Assembly: GCA_902492185.1 (NCBI GenBank)
Contig: CABUKY010000058.1
Location: 1 to 10,373 of the forward strand
Length of the DNA: 10,373 bases
Direction: 5' to 3'
Source of the DNA: an uncultured Collinsella sp.
Lineage (GTDB): Bacteria; Actinomycetota; Coriobacteriia; Coriobacteriales; Coriobacteriaceae
In this document: positions 1 through 5,943 of the stretch, piece by piece
Layout of the letters: the number at the start of each line of letters is the position of its first letter
How positions within the stretch are numbered: the first letter of the stretch is position 1
The notes under the pieces: model-generated
What the model saw: the letters and a program-made list of their open reading frames with translations, nothing else
What the model was told of the DNA's origin: nothing
The model's database searches: none
Position numbers and translations under genes: made by a program

Positions 1-1
1 C

Positions 2-751
2 GGCGAGCGCCCGAGTCGTCCCAAGCGCGGTGGCAAGACCCGCGTGCGCGAGGGCGTTCAGGCTCGCGTGGACGAGGCCGTTGAGAGCGTGGCACGCGAG
101 GTGGCTGCCGAGGAGCGTGCCGGTGCTGCTGAGCAGGGCCCGCGCGGCAACCGTGCCGAGCGCCGTGCCAAGCAGTTCCAGGGCGAGGCGCATCGCCGTC
201 GCCGCGAGGACGAGGACCGTGGCGGTCGCCGTCGCATTGAGCGCGAGGACGAGGGTCGTGGTTCGCGCGGCGGCAAGCGCGGCTCGGGCGACCGTCGTCG
301 CTCCGGTCGCGATGGCGAACGAGGCGGGCGCGATGAGCGCCGCGGCGGCGAAGGCCGTGGTTCGCGTGACGAGCGTGGTGCCCGCGGCGGCGAGTCCCGC
401 GGCGGCAAGCGCTTTGACGAGCGCGGAGGTCGCGAGGGTGGCCGTGGCGGCGAGCGTCGCGAGGGTGCTCGTGGCAACGGCAACCGCAGTGGCGCCGGTC
501 GTTCGAATGAGTCGCGCGATCGTCGCGACCCGCGTGCCAGCCGCGATCGTCGCGATGACTGGCGCAACTACGACGACACCCGCGAGGAGCGCCGTGGCGG
601 CTACCGCGGCGGGCGTGGCGGCAACCAGGCCGGCTCCCGTGGCGGCCGTGCCGGCGGTCGCGATAACCGTGGCAGCTATGGTAACAATCGTGGCGGCAAG
701 CGCGGCGGTAGCTCCCGTCGCCCCGGTGACGGCGGCGGCAAGCGCAAGTAA
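2..751 (+). CDS. Arg/Gly-rich C-terminal tail of an RNA-binding protein, probably a DEAD-box RNA helicase (5' partial)
   Basis: The frame is open from the first full codon at position 2 to TAA at 749-751, giving 249 residues of a protein whose start lies upstream of the window. What remains is low-complexity: after about 45 residues of mixed, Glu/Ala-rich sequence (EGVQARVDEAVESVAREVAA) it becomes almost entirely Arg, Gly, Asp and Glu. RGG/RGGR blocks dominate, and the tail ends SSRRPGDGGGKRK. No catalytic domain is visible. Disordered RGG tails of this kind bind RNA and are common at the C-terminus of actinobacterial DEAD-box helicases, where they follow the two RecA domains. That identification is inference from tail composition; a pseudouridine synthase or other RNA-processing protein with a basic tail would also fit. 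The -1, +1 and antisense frames are also open over much of it, but the reading frame given ends neatly before a strong terminator. A GTG at 44 could be miscalled as a start, but the frame is already open before it. Confidence 0.6.
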   Translation, partial: GERPSRPKRGGKTRVREGVQARVDEAVESVAREVAAEERAGAAEQGPRGNRAERRAKQFQGEAHRRRREDEDRGGRRRIEREDEGRGSRGGKRGSGDRRRSGRDGERGGRDERRGGEGRGSRDERGARGGESRGGKRFDERGGREGGRGGERREGARGNGNRSGAGRSNESRDRRDPRASRDRRDDWRNYDDTREERRGGYRGGRGGNQAGSRGGRAGGRDNRGSYGNNRGGKRGGSSRRPGDGGGKRK

Positions 752-785
752 CATACGCGTCGCACGCTAGAGCGAGGCGAACTAA

Positions 786-818
786 GGGCCCCGAGCAACT
801 ACGCTCGGGGCCCTTTTT
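786..818 (+). terminator. Rho-independent terminator of the RGG-tail gene
   Basis: A perfect 11-bp GC-rich stem (gggccccgagc at 786-796, gctcggggccc at 803-813) with a 6-nt loop is followed directly by five T residues (814-818). It lies 35 bp after the stop codon of the upstream gene. The final two Ts are also the first two bases of the palindromic element at 817-962. Confidence 0.95.
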
Positions 819-962
819 GGTGCAAAGGGGTCAGGTTACTTTGCACCAATGTCCTTAAGTTGCGGTGGAATACGGACTGTTTTGGCCTTTTGAGCGGCTT
901 TTCAGTCCCTATTTCACCGCAACTCATGATTGGTGCAAACAAACCTGTCCCCAATGCACCAA
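817..962. repeat. 146-bp nested palindromic element (REP/MITE-like)
   Basis: Seen directly: an outer 34-bp arm at 817-850 is repeated in inverted orientation at 929-962 with 29 of 34 positions identical. Inside it a second inverted pair, 22 bp each, lies at 858-879 and 903-924 with 20 of 22 positions matching. The central loop is 880-902. Each outer arm is itself palindromic: ttggtgcaaa at 817-826 faces tttgcaccaa at 840-849, and ttggtgca at 930-937 faces tgcaccaa at 955-962. Each also carries a GGGG(T/A)CAGGTT core, at 827-837 on + and about 942-952 on -. The A+T content contrasts with the GC-rich genes nearby. Such nested palindromes with a short G-rich tag are typical of REP-type elements moved by RAYT/IS200-like Y1 transposases, or of MITEs. 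No transposase is in the window, so the mobile origin is inference. Confidence 0.75.
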
Positions 963-988
963 ACAAGGATCGTCCCTAAGTGTCGCCT

Positions 989-1024
989 AAATACCGTTTA
1001 TCGAAGAAAAAATACCGTTCATCG
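989..1024. promoter_or_regulatory. Two 15-bp direct repeats upstream of the PTS operon promoter (candidate operator)
   Basis: aaataccgtttatcg (989-1003) and aaataccgttcatcg (1010-1024) differ at one base and start 21 bp apart, about two helical turns. This would put bound proteins on the same DNA face. The second copy ends 10 bp before the proposed -35 element, a usual place for activator sites. The regulator is unknown. Confidence 0.5.
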
Positions 1025-1034
1025 GTCATAATGG

Positions 1035-1062
1035 TTGTTCCGGCTTTGGGCTTGTCTACAAT
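1035..1062 (+). promoter_or_regulatory. Candidate sigma-70-type promoter of the alpha-glucoside PTS operon
   Basis: A good -10 hexamer TACAAT (1057-1062) lies 16 bp after a weak -35 TTGTTC (1035-1040). Transcription would start near 1069, leaving a leader of about 130 nt before the EIIA start codon. The weak -35 fits a promoter helped by an activator at the direct repeats just upstream. Confidence 0.5.
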
Positions 1063-1083
1063 AGCTCCCGTAAAAAGAAATGC

Positions 1084-1119
1084 GGAAGGTTACCGAGTCC
1101 CTCGGACGTGGGCCTAACC
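1084..1119 (+). promoter_or_regulatory. RAT-like hairpin, candidate target of the operon's LicT/BglG protein
   Basis: The leader contains GG-N3-GTTAC-N-GA-N7-GG (1084-1105). Its spacing matches the 5' half of known ribonucleic antiterminator (RAT) targets of the SacY/LicT family. It folds as GGTTA (1088-1092) with TAACC (1115-1119) and CCGAG (1093-1097) with CTCGG (1101-1105), leaving a 9-nt bulge (1106-1114). The 3' half does not match the usual GGCAA-ACC sequence, so this is a divergent site at best. Confidence 0.35.
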
Positions 1120-1126
1120 AAAGTCT

Positions 1127-1166
1127 TTGAACGGGTGTGTCTCTATGGACGCATTCGTTTGATTTT
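1127..1166 (+). terminator. Candidate conditional terminator in the PTS operon leader
   Basis: Bases 1127-1141 pair with 1148-1162 over 15 bp (10 Watson-Crick and 5 G-U pairs) around a 6-nt loop, followed by TTTT (1163-1166). It sits after the RAT-like hairpin and before the EIIA ribosome binding site, where a LicT-controlled attenuator is expected. The many G-U pairs make it moderate in strength, and its simplest fold does not overlap the RAT-like hairpin, so mutual exclusion is not shown. Confidence 0.35.
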
Positions 1167-1199
1167 GGTTGGGCTATATTTATGAAGGGACATGCCACC

Positions 1200-1712
1200 A
1201 TGGGTTTCTTTTCTCGCCTGATGGGCGGTTCGGATGAGCAGAAGACTGCGGCTTCCGAGTTCGAAATCCTTGCTCCCGTTTCCGGCGAGCTTGTTCATCT
1301 AGAAAATACCAATGACCCCGCTTTTAGCAGCCGTGCTGTGGGCGATGGCGTTGCCGTGGTTCCCCAAGAGGGAACGGTGTGCGCTCCTGTTTCCGGCACC
1401 GTCGCGGCGCTGTTTCCGACTGAGCACGCGCTGGGCATCATGTCCGACGACAGCTCTGCTCAGGTGATGCTGCATATCGGAATCGACACTGTTAAGCTTG
1501 AGGGCAAGGGCTTCCATGCGCTTGTTGCACAGGGTGACCATGTCGACGCGGGCCAGCCCCTCGTCGAGGTCGATTTCGACGCGGTCCGCGCCGCCGGCTT
1601 CGATCCCACGGTCTTCGTTATCGTGTGCGAGCGCTCGGAGAACTCGACTCTTCGTGAGCATGCTTCCGGCCCTGTTGCTGTTAAAGAGCCTGTCGTCTGG
1701 CTTTCCGAGTAA
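1200..1712 (+). CDS. PTS glucose-family EIIA component (Crr-type)
   Basis: A cytoplasmic phosphocarrier of 170 residues that takes phosphate from HPr and passes it to the EIIB domain of the sugar transporter. The fold is recognisable from FEILAPVSGELVHLE near residue 21, APVSGTVAALFPTEHA near 62, and the active-site block MLHIGIDTVKLEGKGF near 90. His92 in HIGIDTV is the expected phosphorylated residue and His76 the supporting histidine, matching His90 and His75 of E. coli EIIA(Glc). Length matches the family (about 168). ATG 1200 is chosen because gaaggga (1184-1190) gives a ribosome binding site 9 nt away. An in-frame ATG at 1182 and GTG at 1137 are possible but the extra residues are not family-like. 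It is the first gene of the operon. The matching EIICB (2685-4301) lacks its own EIIA, so this is its likely partner. Confidence 0.93.
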   Translation: MGFFSRLMGGSDEQKTAASEFEILAPVSGELVHLENTNDPAFSSRAVGDGVAVVPQEGTVCAPVSGTVAALFPTEHALGIMSDDSSAQVMLHIGIDTVKLEGKGFHALVAQGDHVDAGQPLVEVDFDAVRAAGFDPTVFVIVCERSENSTLREHASGPVAVKEPVVWLSE

Positions 1713-1730
1713 ATTCTTGTGGTGGGTACC

Positions 1731-2585
1731 GTGGTTATCAAGCGAGTTTTTAACAACAACGTCGCAATGGTCACTTCGGACGATGGCTCCGAGCTCATCG
1801 TCATCGGCCGAGGCCTCTGCTTTGGCCGTCATGCCGGCGATGCCATCGACGAGGCGTCGATCGAAAAGACCTACGCGTTGCAGGAGGGAACTTCTCAGGA
1901 CTCGCGTACGATTGACCGCTTGGCACATCTTTTGGAGTCCATCCCCACCGTCAACCTCGTGATTGCCGAGGACATTGTTCAGATGCTCCGTCGAGAGCTC
2001 AATGTTGATATCAACGACAAGATTCTCATTGCTCTCGCAGACCATATCAGCCTTGCTTTGGAGCGTGAGCGCAAGGGCGTCTCCTGTGAGAATCCGTTGC
2101 TGCTCGAGATCCAGCAGTTCTATCGCAAGGAGTATGCACTTGCGGGCCGTGCACTGCAGATTATCAAGGAGTATATGGGCATCCAGATGAGCGAAGAAGA
2201 GCAGGGTTTTATTACGCTGCATATCGTCAACGCCACCATGCCGCAACGCTCCGATCGTTTGATTGTTTCGGTCCAGCTTGTTCGCGACGTGCTCGCGATT
2301 GTTTCTGAGCGCTATGCTACGACCCTCGATGACACCTCGCTGCCTTACGAACGTTTCGTTCGTCACCTGCAGTTTTTCGCACAGCGAGCGCTCGATCCTA
2401 CGGCCGGGCAAATCAACGGAGACGCGCTGTTCCGAATCGATGAAACGGCGTATCCGTGCGCATTCTCGTGCGCGGACGCCATAGCCGCCCACTTGTCGTC
2501 TACCTATAACGTTGTCGTTACCGATGCCGAGAAGAGTTATCTCGCATATCACATTGTTAACCTGCTTGGAGAACCTGGTCTCTAG
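1731..2585 (+). CDS. licT: BglG/LicT-family transcription antiterminator with two PRDs
   Basis: An RNA-binding antiterminator of 284 residues that lets RNA polymerase read through leader terminators of sugar operons when its PTS is active. The N-terminal CAT domain (about 1-58) begins MVIKRVFNNNVAMV and contains ELIVIGRGLCFGRHAGDAID, both close to LicT. PRD1 (about 65-170) has His105 (ADHI) and His164 (TLHI). PRD2 (about 175-284) has His212 (RHLQFFAQR) and His274 (AYHI). These are the four histidines phosphorylated by EII and HPr in LicT, each shifted by five residues. GTG 1731 is chosen because it aligns exactly with the family start; GTG at 1719 or 1722 would add four or three residues. The ribosome binding site (ggtggg, 1721-1726) is weak. 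The gene follows EIIA by 18 nt and its likely target is the structured leader at 1084-1166. The family is certain; 'licT' is used for the nearest well-studied relative. Confidence 0.92.
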   Translation: MVIKRVFNNNVAMVTSDDGSELIVIGRGLCFGRHAGDAIDEASIEKTYALQEGTSQDSRTIDRLAHLLESIPTVNLVIAEDIVQMLRRELNVDINDKILIALADHISLALERERKGVSCENPLLLEIQQFYRKEYALAGRALQIIKEYMGIQMSEEEQGFITLHIVNATMPQRSDRLIVSVQLVRDVLAIVSERYATTLDDTSLPYERFVRHLQFFAQRALDPTAGQINGDALFRIDETAYPCAFSCADAIAAHLSSTYNVVVTDAEKSYLAYHIVNLLGEPGL

Positions 2586-2592
2586 GCATAAC

Positions 2593-2645
2593 GTGCCCAC
2601 ACATCGATTGATATAAGGCAAGGCTCACGGTCTTGTCCAGGGCAC
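2593..2645 (+). promoter_or_regulatory. Possible hairpin between the antiterminator and EIICB genes
   Basis: The 99-bp gap holds gtgccc (2593-2598) facing gggcac (2640-2645), with an inner weak pairing ggcaag/cttgtc, followed by a loose T-rich stretch (2647-2659). It may be an attenuator, a processing site or nothing. No RAT-like motif is visible here. Confidence 0.2.
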
Positions 2646-2684
2646 ATCTGTCTTAATTTGCGGAAAAGGAAGGGGAGTACCGCT

Positions 2685-4301
2685 ATGACCGCAAAAAAGA
2701 AGTTCAATTTCAAAGCGCCGTTGGAGGTGTTCGCGAAGTCGATCGTTCAGCCGATGATGTATCTCTCGGTTGCCGGCATCCTGCTCATCGTGGGCATCAT
2801 TCTGACCAACAAGACCATCTGCGCTTTGGTTCCCGTACTGGGCTCCGGTCCGTTCCAGCTTGTGGGCGCCGTTGTCTACCAGTCGCTGATGTTTATCATC
2901 AACAACCTCTCGATTCTGTTCTGCGTGGGTATCGCCGGCGCCATGGCAAAGAAGAACAAGGGCCATGCTTCGTTGATCGCCCTGATGTCGTTCTTCCTGT
3001 TCCTGCAGGCTAACAACATCGTGCTCAACGCCACCGGCTCTCTTGCCGATGCGAGCGGCATGCTCGGCCTTACCGGAACCGGCCAGGCCACCGTTATGGG
3101 CATCCAGGTGCTCGATACCGGCGTGTTTGGCGGCATCATCCTGGGCTGCATCACCGGTGCCGTGTTCAACAAGTACTCGAACAAGCAGTTCCCCATTGCC
3201 CTTTCGATGTTCTCGGGCGTTCGCTTCCCGTTCCTGATCATGATCATCATTTCCTGGATCATGGGCGCTGGCTTCTGCATCGTTTGGCCTCCGGTTCAGG
3301 GTGCCATCTCCTCCGTTGCCGGCATCATTAAGGAGTCGGGCAACATCGGTCTGTTTATCTACGGCATGCTCAACAAGCTGCTCGTTCCCACCGGTCTGCA
3401 CCACCTCATCTACACCCCGTTCCAGTTCTCCGATGTGGGTGGCACCCTGACGCTGGGCGATCAGGTTATCGCCGGCGCCTACCCCATCCGTGTCGCCGAG
3501 ATGGCAATGACGGGCCGGCCCTTCTCCGATAGCACGTATTTCAACAGCTACACCTTCAACAACCTGTGGCCCTACATCGGTATCGGTCTCGCCTTTATCG
3601 TCACCGCTTACAAGGGGAACAAGGATAAGACCAAGGCCGTTATCATCCCGCTGATCATCACCGCCGTGCTCTCCTGCGTGACCGAGCCCATGGACTTCCT
3701 CTTTGTCTTTGCCGCTCCCGTGCTCTTTGTCGTTCACTCGGTTCTTTCCGGCATCTTCCTGGTCCTGCTCAAGGTCCTCTCCGTGCCCGCTTCGACTGCA
3801 GGCGGCATCATCAACATCGTGGTTTCCAACCTGGTCCTCGGTGTCGATAAGACCAACTGGCCGGTTATGCTGGTGCTTGGAGTCGTCAACGCCGCTCTGT
3901 ACTTCTTCCTCTTCACCTTCCTTATCAAGAAGCTCAACCTCCACACGCCTGGTCGCGAGGAAGAGTCCGAGCTTGCCGAGTCCGTTGCCGAGGGCGAGGC
4001 CGCCGCGTCTGTCGCGGTGAAGCAGGGCGCTGTTGCCGCGGCTCCCGCAGAGGGCGTCGATGCAGGTATTGCCGACCTGGTCGCAGGTCTTGGTGGCAAG
4101 GACAACATCGAGGAGCTCGAGAACTGCTTTACGCGTCTCCGCGTGAACGTTAAGAACCCGGACCTCATCAATGAGGGCCTCATCAACCACGTGCCCAACA
4201 GCGGCATCAACCGCAACGGCAATAATATCCAGATCATCTTTGGCATGAAGGTCGCCGAGATGCGCGACAAGGTCGAAAACGCAATTGAGAAGGAGCAGTA
4301 A
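2685..4301 (+). CDS. PTS alpha-glucoside/maltose-type EIICB transporter
   Basis: A 538-residue membrane permease that imports an alpha-glucoside and phosphorylates it at C6. The EIIC domain (about 1-418) has many hydrophobic segments, including 25-40, 66-85, 96-109, 145-160, 182-201, 294-307, 318-332, 338-364 and 393-414. It carries the glucose-family motifs PTGLHHLIYTPFQF (235-248) and TEPMDFLFVFAAP (333-345), where the Glu is expected to contact the sugar. An Ala/Glu linker (about 422-460) joins the EIIB domain, with GGKDNIEELENCFTRLR placing the phosphorylated cysteine at Cys481. ATG 2685 is chosen for its strong site AAGGGGAG (2670-2677); a TTG at 2658 lies upstream in frame. It is 3 nt from a 6-phospho-alpha-glucosidase gene, the pairing seen for AglA/AglB and MalX/MalH-type systems. 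Substrate is therefore maltose or another alpha-linked disaccharide; the exact sugar cannot be read from sequence. Confidence 0.93.
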   Translation: MTAKKKFNFKAPLEVFAKSIVQPMMYLSVAGILLIVGIILTNKTICALVPVLGSGPFQLVGAVVYQSLMFIINNLSILFCVGIAGAMAKKNKGHASLIALMSFFLFLQANNIVLNATGSLADASGMLGLTGTGQATVMGIQVLDTGVFGGIILGCITGAVFNKYSNKQFPIALSMFSGVRFPFLIMIIISWIMGAGFCIVWPPVQGAISSVAGIIKESGNIGLFIYGMLNKLLVPTGLHHLIYTPFQFSDVGGTLTLGDQVIAGAYPIRVAEMAMTGRPFSDSTYFNSYTFNNLWPYIGIGLAFIVTAYKGNKDKTKAVIIPLIITAVLSCVTEPMDFLFVFAAPVLFVVHSVLSGIFLVLLKVLSVPASTAGGIINIVVSNLVLGVDKTNWPVMLVLGVVNAALYFFLFTFLIKKLNLHTPGREEESELAESVAEGEAAASVAVKQGAVAAAPAEGVDAGIADLVAGLGGKDNIEELENCFTRLRVNVKNPDLINEGLINHVPNSGINRNGNNIQIIFGMKVAEMRDKVENAIEKEQ

Positions 4302-4304
4302 ACA

Positions 4305-5687
4305 ATGATCATTACTCTGTGTGGTGGCGGATCCACCTTTACCCCCGGCATCGTCAAGTCCATCGCCCTGCGCAAGGACGAGCTCGACGTTGACGAGATT
4401 CGTCTGTACGACATCAACGAGGAGCGCCAGCGCAAGATCGGCGTGCTCGTGGACTGGATTTTGCACGAGGACCTCGGCCTGGACATCAAGCTCACGGTGA
4501 CCACCGACAAAAAGACGGCTTTTACCGACGCGAGCTTCGTGTTTGCCCAGATGCGCGTGGGCGGCTACGCCATGCGCGAGCAGGACGAGAAGATTCCGCT
4601 GCGTCACGGCTGCGTGGGTCAGGAGACTTGCGGTTGCGGCGGCCTTGCCTACGGCATGCGCACCATCTTCCCCATGGTCGAGCTGATCGATGACGTTGAG
4701 AAGTACGCCAAGAAGGACTACTGGATTCTCAACTACTCCAACCCTGCCGCCATCGTCTCCGAGGGCTGCCGCGTGCTGCGTCCCAACGCTCGTATCATCA
4801 ACATCTGCGACATGCCGATCGCGATCATCGACGTGGTTTGCGCCGCGCTCGATATCGACAAGAAGGATGTCGAGTACGATTACTTTGGCCTCAACCACTT
4901 TGGTTGGTTCACCTCGATCCGCCACAAGGGCGAGGAGGTGCTCCCGCAGCTGCGCGAGTACATCAAGGAGCATGAGATTCTGCTGCCCGACTCTTACCTC
5001 AAGGGCATGGGCTCGCTCATGGCAAAGAAGCCCGAGGAGGCCGTCGACGAGCACCCCGAGCAGAACCGCCACACCAAGGGCAGCTGGTACTACGTCTGGA
5101 AGGGCGAGTACGAGATCATGGAGTGCTTCCCGGAGTACCTGCCCAACACGTATCTGAACTACTACCTGCAGCAGAAGGAGTTCGTCGAGCACTCCAACCC
5201 CGAGCGCACCCGTGCTAACGAGGTTGAGGAGACGCGTGAGAAGAACCTCTTTGATGGTATCGACCATTACGAGAAGACGGGCGAGATCGACGAGAGCACG
5301 TTCTATGCGGGCAGCCACGGCGACTGGATTGCCGATCTGGCTATCGCTCTGAAGAACGACACCAAGCAGCGCTTCCTGGTCATTTGCGAGAACAAGGGCG
5401 CCATCCCCAACATGCCCTACGACGCTATGGTCGAGCTGCCTGCCTACATTGGCAAGAACGGCCCCGAGGTCATCAGCCGCGACAACATTCCGCTGTTCCA
5501 GCAGGGCCTCATGATGCAGCAGCTGAACTCCGAGAAGCTCATTGTCGAGGCTACGATCGAGGGTTCGTACGAGAAGGCGCTTAAGGCCTTTACGCTCAAC
5601 AAGACCGTGCCGTCGATGAAGGTCGCCAAGGAGGTTCTCGACGACATGATCGAGGCCAACAAGGGTTACTGGCCCGAGCTTAAGTAA
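4305..5687 (+). CDS. 6-phospho-alpha-glucosidase, glycoside hydrolase family 4
   Basis: A 460-residue cytoplasmic enzyme that cleaves phosphorylated alpha-glucosides (for example maltose 6-phosphate) by the unusual GH4 oxidation-elimination mechanism using NAD+ and a divalent metal, usually Mn2+. The N-terminal Rossmann motif is GGGSTFTP (7-14). Substrate and metal residues include the NYSNPAA block (143-149), CDMP (Cys168-Pro171) and GLNHFGW (His198). In GH4 the CDMP sequence marks alpha-glucosidases, whereas beta-specific relatives carry CN(V/N)P-type sequences, so the anomeric call rests on a visible residue. Length is near GlvA/AglB (about 440). The start is ATG 4305, 3 nt after the EIICB stop, with AAGGAG (4290-4295) inside the end of the EIICB gene. 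The pair is almost surely co-translated. It is the last gene of the operon; the 16-bp-stem terminator follows 32 nt downstream. Confidence 0.95.
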   Translation: MIITLCGGGSTFTPGIVKSIALRKDELDVDEIRLYDINEERQRKIGVLVDWILHEDLGLDIKLTVTTDKKTAFTDASFVFAQMRVGGYAMREQDEKIPLRHGCVGQETCGCGGLAYGMRTIFPMVELIDDVEKYAKKDYWILNYSNPAAIVSEGCRVLRPNARIINICDMPIAIIDVVCAALDIDKKDVEYDYFGLNHFGWFTSIRHKGEEVLPQLREYIKEHEILLPDSYLKGMGSLMAKKPEEAVDEHPEQNRHTKGSWYYVWKGEYEIMECFPEYLPNTYLNYYLQQKEFVEHSNPERTRANEVEETREKNLFDGIDHYEKTGEIDESTFYAGSHGDWIADLAIALKNDTKQRFLVICENKGAIPNMPYDAMVELPAYIGKNGPEVISRDNIPLFQQGLMMQQLNSEKLIVEATIEGSYEKALKAFTLNKTVPSMKVAKEVLDDMIEANKGYWPELK

Positions 5688-5719
5688 AAGCAACAGGGTC
5701 GCTGGCCGCATGCCTGAAG

Positions 5720-5763
5720 CAATGCCCCGCCCACGTGATTGCGTGGGCGGGGCATTGTCGTTT
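5720..5763 (+). terminator. Terminator of the alpha-glucoside operon
   Basis: A perfect 16-bp stem (5720-5735 with 5742-5757) and 6-nt loop, followed by tcgttt. The T-run is short, but the stem is very stable. It lies 32 bp after the GH4 stop and separates this operon from the hydrogenase operon. Confidence 0.85.
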
Positions 5764-5775
5764 GGTAACGCGTTT

Positions 5776-5804
5776 TATCAAATATGGCATTTATCTGCGA
5801 TAAT
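5776..5804 (+). promoter_or_regulatory. Candidate extended -10 promoter of the hydrogenase operon
   Basis: GATAAT (5799-5804) preceded by TGC (5796-5798) forms an extended -10 element. The -35 at 17 bp spacing, TATCAA (5776-5781), is poor. The -10 lies inside a short palindrome TTATC-TGC-GATAA (5791-5803), and TCACC/GGTGA (5813-5817, 5824-5828) lies near the expected start around 5811. Either could be an operator. No clear FNR or Rex consensus was found. Confidence 0.45.
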
Positions 5805-5858
5805 GTTCATTTTCACCGCTGATGGTGACATTTCATACCGCCTGCCGAACTGCGTGGA

Positions 5859-5922
5859 GACCTAACAACTTTTTAGGTCAGTGTTGTGCGTGTAGCAATT
5901 TCGCCCGGCCTCGCCTCCGGGC
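5859..5922 (+). other. Two leader hairpins before the hydrogenase operon
   Basis: Gacctaa (5859-5865) pairs perfectly with ttaggtc (5873-5879) around a 7-nt loop. Gcccgg (5903-5908) pairs with ccgggc (5917-5922) around an 8-nt loop, ending 9 bp before the ribosome binding site. They lie in a leader of roughly 130 nt. They may stabilise the mRNA or control translation. No T-run follows either stem, so they are not terminators. Confidence 0.4.
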
Positions 5923-5943
5923 TGCCATGTGAGAGGGGATCTT

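Noticed and set aside
30..770. Ala/Val/Arg-rich open frame overlapping the RGG-tail gene
   Set aside because: It is an out-of-frame reading of a GC-rich repeat region; its stop lies past that of the real frame and it has no protein-like pattern.
817..962. CRISPR array or phage attachment site
   Set aside because: The repeats are inverted and nested rather than direct with regular spacers, and no integrase or cas gene is present.
1019..1201. 60-codon antisense frame in the PTS leader
   Set aside because: It lies over the promoter, hairpins and ribosome binding site of the PTS operon and has no similarity I recognise and no clear start signal.
1299..2621. Antisense open frame of 440 codons across EIIA and the antiterminator
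   Set aside because: It is a shadow of two certain genes, with no recognisable motif.
4305..5687. Assignment as 6-phospho-beta-glucosidase
   Set aside because: The CDMP motif at residues 168-171 is that of alpha-specific GH4 enzymes, and the neighbouring transporter is of the alpha-glucoside type.
2625..5711. Antisense open frame of 1028 codons across EIICB and the GH4 gene
   Set aside because: It mirrors two well-identified genes on the + strand and has the Leu/Val/Asp/His-rich composition produced by reading GC-biased codons backwards. No domain and no separate promoter or ribosome binding site are visible.
5859..5879. Terminator before the hydrogenase operon
   Set aside because: The T-run is in the loop rather than after the stem, so it cannot act as an intrinsic terminator.
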